From positions 1 through 7,493 of the forward strand of contig CAJUQQ010000082.1 of NCBI GenBank assembly GCA_910588175.1: 7,493 nt of DNA. The letters are read 5' to 3'. Made by a program: the position numbers and the translations under genes. Numbering within the stretch: position 1 is the stretch's first letter; every line of letters starts with the position of its first letter. The notes below the pieces were generated by a model. The model searched no databases. It had not been told where the DNA came from and was given only the letters and a program-made list of their open reading frames with translations. This document shows positions 5,873 to 7,493 of the stretch, piece after piece. Origin of the DNA: an uncultured Oscillibacter sp. Lineage in GTDB: Bacteria; Bacillota; Clostridia; Oscillospirales; Oscillospiraceae.

Positions 5873-5907
5873 GGCGGCTCTAAATGGCGGAGCCATTAAG
5901 AGCCGCC
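5873..5907. repeat. Long near-perfect hairpin (15 bp, 3-nt loop)
   Basis: GGCGGCTCT (5873-5881) pairs with AGAGCCGCC (5899-5907), and AATGGC (5883-5888) with GCCATT (5892-5897), with one A-A mismatch and a GGA loop. TAAGAGCCGCC from its 3' arm recurs at 5942-5952, 45 bp on, at the start of the next hairpin. Confidence 0.7.
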
Positions 5908-5914
5908 CAGTGGA

Positions 5915-5924
5915 CCGTGCACGG
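5915..5924. repeat. Ten-base perfect palindrome
   Basis: CCGTGCACGG is fully self-complementary and sits between two strong hairpins. Function unknown. Confidence 0.45.
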
Positions 5925-5937
5925 CCCGTTTGTCTCC

Positions 5938-5970
5938 GGCCTAAGAGCCGCCGCTTCGCGGCGGTTGGCC
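5938..5970. repeat. Hairpin with TTC loop
   Basis: CCGCCGC (5948-5954) pairs with GCGGCGG (5958-5964) around TTC, enclosed by GGCC (5938-5941) pairing with GGCC (5967-5970). TGTC (5931-5934) and GACA (5974-5977) could extend it after a 3x3 internal mismatch. Confidence 0.6.
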
Positions 5971-5978
5971 TCCGACAC

Positions 5979-6006
5979 GCGCCTGCGGGCGCAGTCTCTT
6001 TTTCTT
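5979..6006 (+). terminator. Terminator-like hairpin with T-rich tail
   Basis: GCGCC (5979-5983) and GGCGC (5988-5992) enclose a TGCG loop and are followed by AGTCTCTTTTTCTT. The stem is short and the T-run starts several bases late. The T-run can also pair with AAGAAAAA (6012-6019) in an alternative hairpin (arms 5999-6006/6012-6019). Confidence 0.3.
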
Positions 6007-6026
6007 CTGGCAAGAAAAACCGGGGC

Positions 6027-6050
6027 CCCCGCGCGGCCTGCCGCGTGGGG
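6027..6050. repeat. GC-rich 10-bp hairpin
   Basis: Arms 6027-6036 (CCCCGCGCGG) and 6041-6050 (CCGCGTGGGG) pair throughout, with one G-U, around a CCTG loop. Confidence 0.6.
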
Positions 6051-6145
6051 AGAGGAGGAAGGAACGGAGCAGAACGCAGTCCTCGCCGTCAGGCGGGTAC
6101 GGAGTGGGCGGAGTTTCTTCCGACGACATGGGGGGTGCAATGGAC

Positions 6146-6194
6146 CAGCCATCTTCATGGCTGAATCCAATTCGGATTTTGGAGATGATTCCAA
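6146..6194 (+). promoter_or_regulatory. Three abutting leader helices reaching the iolB start codon
   Basis: CAGCCAT/ATGGCTG (6146-6152/6157-6163), AATCC/GGATT (6164-6168/6174-6178) and TTGGA/TCCAA (6179-6183/6190-6194) follow each other with no unpaired base between them. The last contains most of the GGAG ribosome binding site (6181-6184) in its 5' arm and the A of the iolB ATG at its 3' end, so it could modulate translation. Confidence 0.45.
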
Positions 6195-6994
6195 TGACCT
6201 ATTTTAACAAAAACGCCGGCCTCAAGCAGGGGTACAACCCCTATATTGACATGTCCGCAGACGACATGGGCACCCAGATGGACGTGGGCCTTCTGATCAT
6301 GGAGCCCGGCGACACCTTCACCTTCGAGGAGGCGGAAAAAGAAATCGCCGTCCTCCTCTTCGCCGGAACGGTGACCTACCAGTGGGCCGGGAAGACTGTG
6401 GAGGCCGGCCGTCCCGACTGCTTCCACCACGAGGCCTACTGCCTCCTGGCGGGCCGGGGGGAGAAAATCACCCTCACCGCCAAGGCCCACAGCGAGCTGT
6501 ACATCCAAAAGACCCTGAACGACAAGCCCTTTGAGGCGGTCCTGTACACCCCCGATACCGTCCAGACCCAGCACGCCGGCTGCAAGGGCGAGCTGCTGGG
6601 CTGCATGGAGCGGGAGATCAAGACCTTCTTCGACCACGACAACGCCCCCTTCTCCAACATGGTCCTGGGGGAGGTGCTGAACCACCCCGGCAAATGGTCC
6701 TCCTATCCGCCCCATCACCATCCCCAGCCGGAGGTCTATTTCTACCGCTTCGACTACCCTCACGGCTTCGGCGCGGGCTTCGCCAACGGGGAGATCTATC
6801 AAACCGGCCACAACGGCCTCGCCGTCATCACCAGCGGCTTCCACTCCCAGACCGCCGCGCCGGGCTACGCCATGTGCTACGCCTGGGGCATCCGGCACCT
6901 GGAGGGAGACCCCTGGCTGAAGACCCGCATCGACGACGAGGAGCACGCCTGGCTCTGGAAGCCCGACGCCAACGACCACATCTATCAAGGATAA
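6194..6994 (+). CDS. iolB: 5-deoxy-glucuronate isomerase
   Basis: IolB converts 5-deoxy-D-glucuronate to 5-dehydro-2-deoxy-D-gluconate, the step after IolD in myo-inositol degradation. The 266-residue protein fits the family (B. subtilis about 271) and the two-cupin KduI/IolB fold. The second cupin has the probable metal site: His174-His175-His176 and Glu180 in PPHHHPQPEVYFYRF, and His217 in TSGFHSQ. GYAMCYAWGIRHLEGDPW near the C-terminus is also family-like. The start at 6194 (MTYFNKNAGLKQGYNPYID) is chosen because GGAG (6181-6184) lies nine bases upstream and the family begins close to here; the frame stays open back to an ATG at 6104, but that part is hairpin sequence and encodes an implausible extension. 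An ATG at 6185 is too close to the GGAG. No convincing promoter is seen directly upstream. iolD follows after 18 bp. Confidence 0.93.
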   Translation: MTYFNKNAGLKQGYNPYIDMSADDMGTQMDVGLLIMEPGDTFTFEEAEKEIAVLLFAGTVTYQWAGKTVEAGRPDCFHHEAYCLLAGRGEKITLTAKAHSELYIQKTLNDKPFEAVLYTPDTVQTQHAGCKGELLGCMEREIKTFFDHDNAPFSNMVLGEVLNHPGKWSSYPPHHHPQPEVYFYRFDYPHGFGAGFANGEIYQTGHNGLAVITSGFHSQTAAPGYAMCYAWGIRHLEGDPWLKTRIDDEEHAWLWKPDANDHIYQG

Positions 6995-6996
6995 GC

Positions 6997-7003
6997 AAGG
7001 AGG
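6997..7003 (+). promoter_or_regulatory. Ribosome binding site of iolD
   Basis: AAGGAGG lies nine bases before the ATG at 7013 and two bases after the iolB stop. It supports polycistronic translation of iolB-iolD. Confidence 0.85.
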
Positions 7004-7012
7004 AAGATTCCA

Positions 7013-7493
7013 ATGGACACCATTCGCTTAACCATGGCCCAGGCCCTCGTCCGCTTCCTGGAGAACCAGTATATCGACGTGGACGGCCAGGTCACCCGCT
7101 TCGTCCGGGGCGTGTTCATCATTCCCGGCCACGGAAACGTGGTGGGCTTCGGCCAGGCCCTCACCCAGGAGGCCAAGGAGCTGGAGGTCTACCAGGGCAA
7201 GAACGAGCAGGGCATGGCCCAGGCCGCCGTGGCCTTCGCCAAGCAGATGAAGCGCAAGCAGATCTTCGCCGTCACCTCCTCCGTGGGCCCCGGCGCGGCC
7301 AACATGGTCACCGCCTGCGGCACCGCCACGGCCAACAACATCCCCGTGCTGGTACTCCCTGGCGACACCTACGCCTGCCGCCAGCCGGACCCCGTCCTCC
7401 AGCAGGTGGAGCAGATCAACAGCCTGGCCACCACCACTAACGACGCCTTCAAGGCCGTCTGCCGCTACTGGGACCGCATCGTCCGGCCCGAGC
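7013..7493 (+). CDS. iolD: 3D-(3,5/4)-trihydroxycyclohexane-1,2-dione hydrolase, N-terminal part (cut by window edge)
   Basis: The frame starts MDTIRLTMAQALVRFLENQYI and runs open to the right edge, giving 160 complete codons of a protein usually about 640 residues long. IolD is a ThDP-dependent enzyme of the acetohydroxyacid synthase type that opens the ring of the IolE product to 5-deoxy-glucuronate. The visible part is the pyrimidine-binding domain: FIIPGHGNVVGFGQAL, then YQGKNEQGMAQAA with the ThDP-activating Glu65, and TSSVGPGAANMVTACGTATANN with the conserved GPG turn. LPGDTYACRQPDPVLQQ and AVCRYWDRI are typical of IolD rather than other ThDP enzymes. Cofactor-binding GDG and the C-terminal domain lie outside the window. 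It is co-transcribed with iolB, judging by the 18-bp gap and the AAGGAGG site. Confidence 0.94.
   Translation, partial: MDTIRLTMAQALVRFLENQYIDVDGQVTRFVRGVFIIPGHGNVVGFGQALTQEAKELEVYQGKNEQGMAQAAVAFAKQMKRKQIFAVTSSVGPGAANMVTACGTATANNIPVLVLPGDTYACRQPDPVLQQVEQINSLATTTNDAFKAVCRYWDRIVRPE

Larger units (their letters stand above)
5415..6193. repeat. Hairpin-rich non-coding block inside the iol cluster
   Basis: This 779-bp stretch between iolE and iolB has no open frame with recognisable protein features; the open frames present are composition artefacts rich in Arg, Pro and Gly. It holds at least twelve perfect or near-perfect palindromes, a 15-C run and repeated short motifs. TTGGATTC at 5444-5451 recurs inverted as GAATCCAA at 6163-6170, near the two edges. 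No transposase or phage gene is present. It may be a non-autonomous mosaic repeat of the host lineage, a structured RNA, or a relic. Copy number elsewhere in the genome cannot be seen from here. Confidence 0.6.

Noticed and set aside
6104..6193. N-terminal extension of iolB from the ATG at 6104
   Set aside because: The extra 30 residues come from hairpin sequence and do not resemble IolB; the ATG at 6194 has a GGAG site at proper spacing.
5415..6193. CRISPR array or known riboswitch in the gap
   Set aside because: There is no regularly spaced identical repeat, and I recognise no conserved core of a riboswitch class; a covariance-model search would be needed to exclude rarer classes.
5618..6207. 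Several small open frames in the iolE-iolB gap (for example 5618-5899, 5884-6207 and 6013-5633 minus)
   Set aside because: They run through palindromes and the poly-C tract, lack ribosome binding sites and encode Arg/Pro/Gly-rich sequence resembling no known family.
6694..7440. A 248-codon plus-strand frame overlapping iolB and iolD
   Set aside because: It is out of frame with two strongly recognised enzymes and its translation is Arg/Pro/Gly-rich with no motif.

Overview
The window looks like a GC-rich gut Firmicute of the Clostridia, probably Oscillospiraceae (Flavonifractor/Lawsonibacter/Intestinimonas-like). This is inferred from strong AAGGAGG ribosome binding sites in front of GC-rich genes, the style of the protein sequences, and the mix of a Clostridia-type NifS-like desulfurase, a MATE transporter and an anaerobe-type iol cluster. 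No rRNA, tRNA, CRISPR array, transposase or phage gene was seen. The taxonomic guess was not tested by any search.

Layout. At the left edge, on the minus strand, are the first 16 codons of an MtaB-type tRNA methylthiotransferase. It diverges from a plus-strand run of four closely spaced genes: a NifS-like cysteine desulfurase (166-1293), a MATE efflux protein (1326-2714), an RlmA-type 23S rRNA guanine-N1 methyltransferase (2711-3532, overlapping the MATE gene by ATGA) and an isochorismatase-family cysteine hydrolase (3551-4252). The mtaB/nifS gap carries two promoter-like elements on opposite strands that face each other and share a start-site region.

After a 259-bp regulatory gap with two similar LacI/cre-like operator candidates comes a myo-inositol catabolism locus: iolE (4512-5414), iolB (6194-6994) and the 5' part of iolD (7013 to the window edge). 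IolE dehydrates scyllo-inosose (2-keto-myo-inositol) to a cyclic trihydroxy-dione. IolD opens that ring to 5-deoxy-glucuronate. IolB isomerises the product to 5-dehydro-2-deoxy-D-gluconate, which IolC and IolJ would process further. iolC, iolG, iolJ and iolA are not in the window and may lie to the right.

The most unusual part is 5415-6193, a 779-bp stretch between iolE and iolB with no credible gene but packed with hairpins. It opens with a terminator-like hairpin, continues as a run of adjacent perfect stems with almost no linkers, then has a 15-C homopolymer, a 15-bp near-perfect hairpin, repeated GGAGAC/GTCTCC elements that could pair in several ways, and finally three abutting helices. 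The last of these covers the iolB ribosome binding site and the A of its start codon. It could be a non-coding mosaic repeat inserted into the operon, a large structured RNA, or both.
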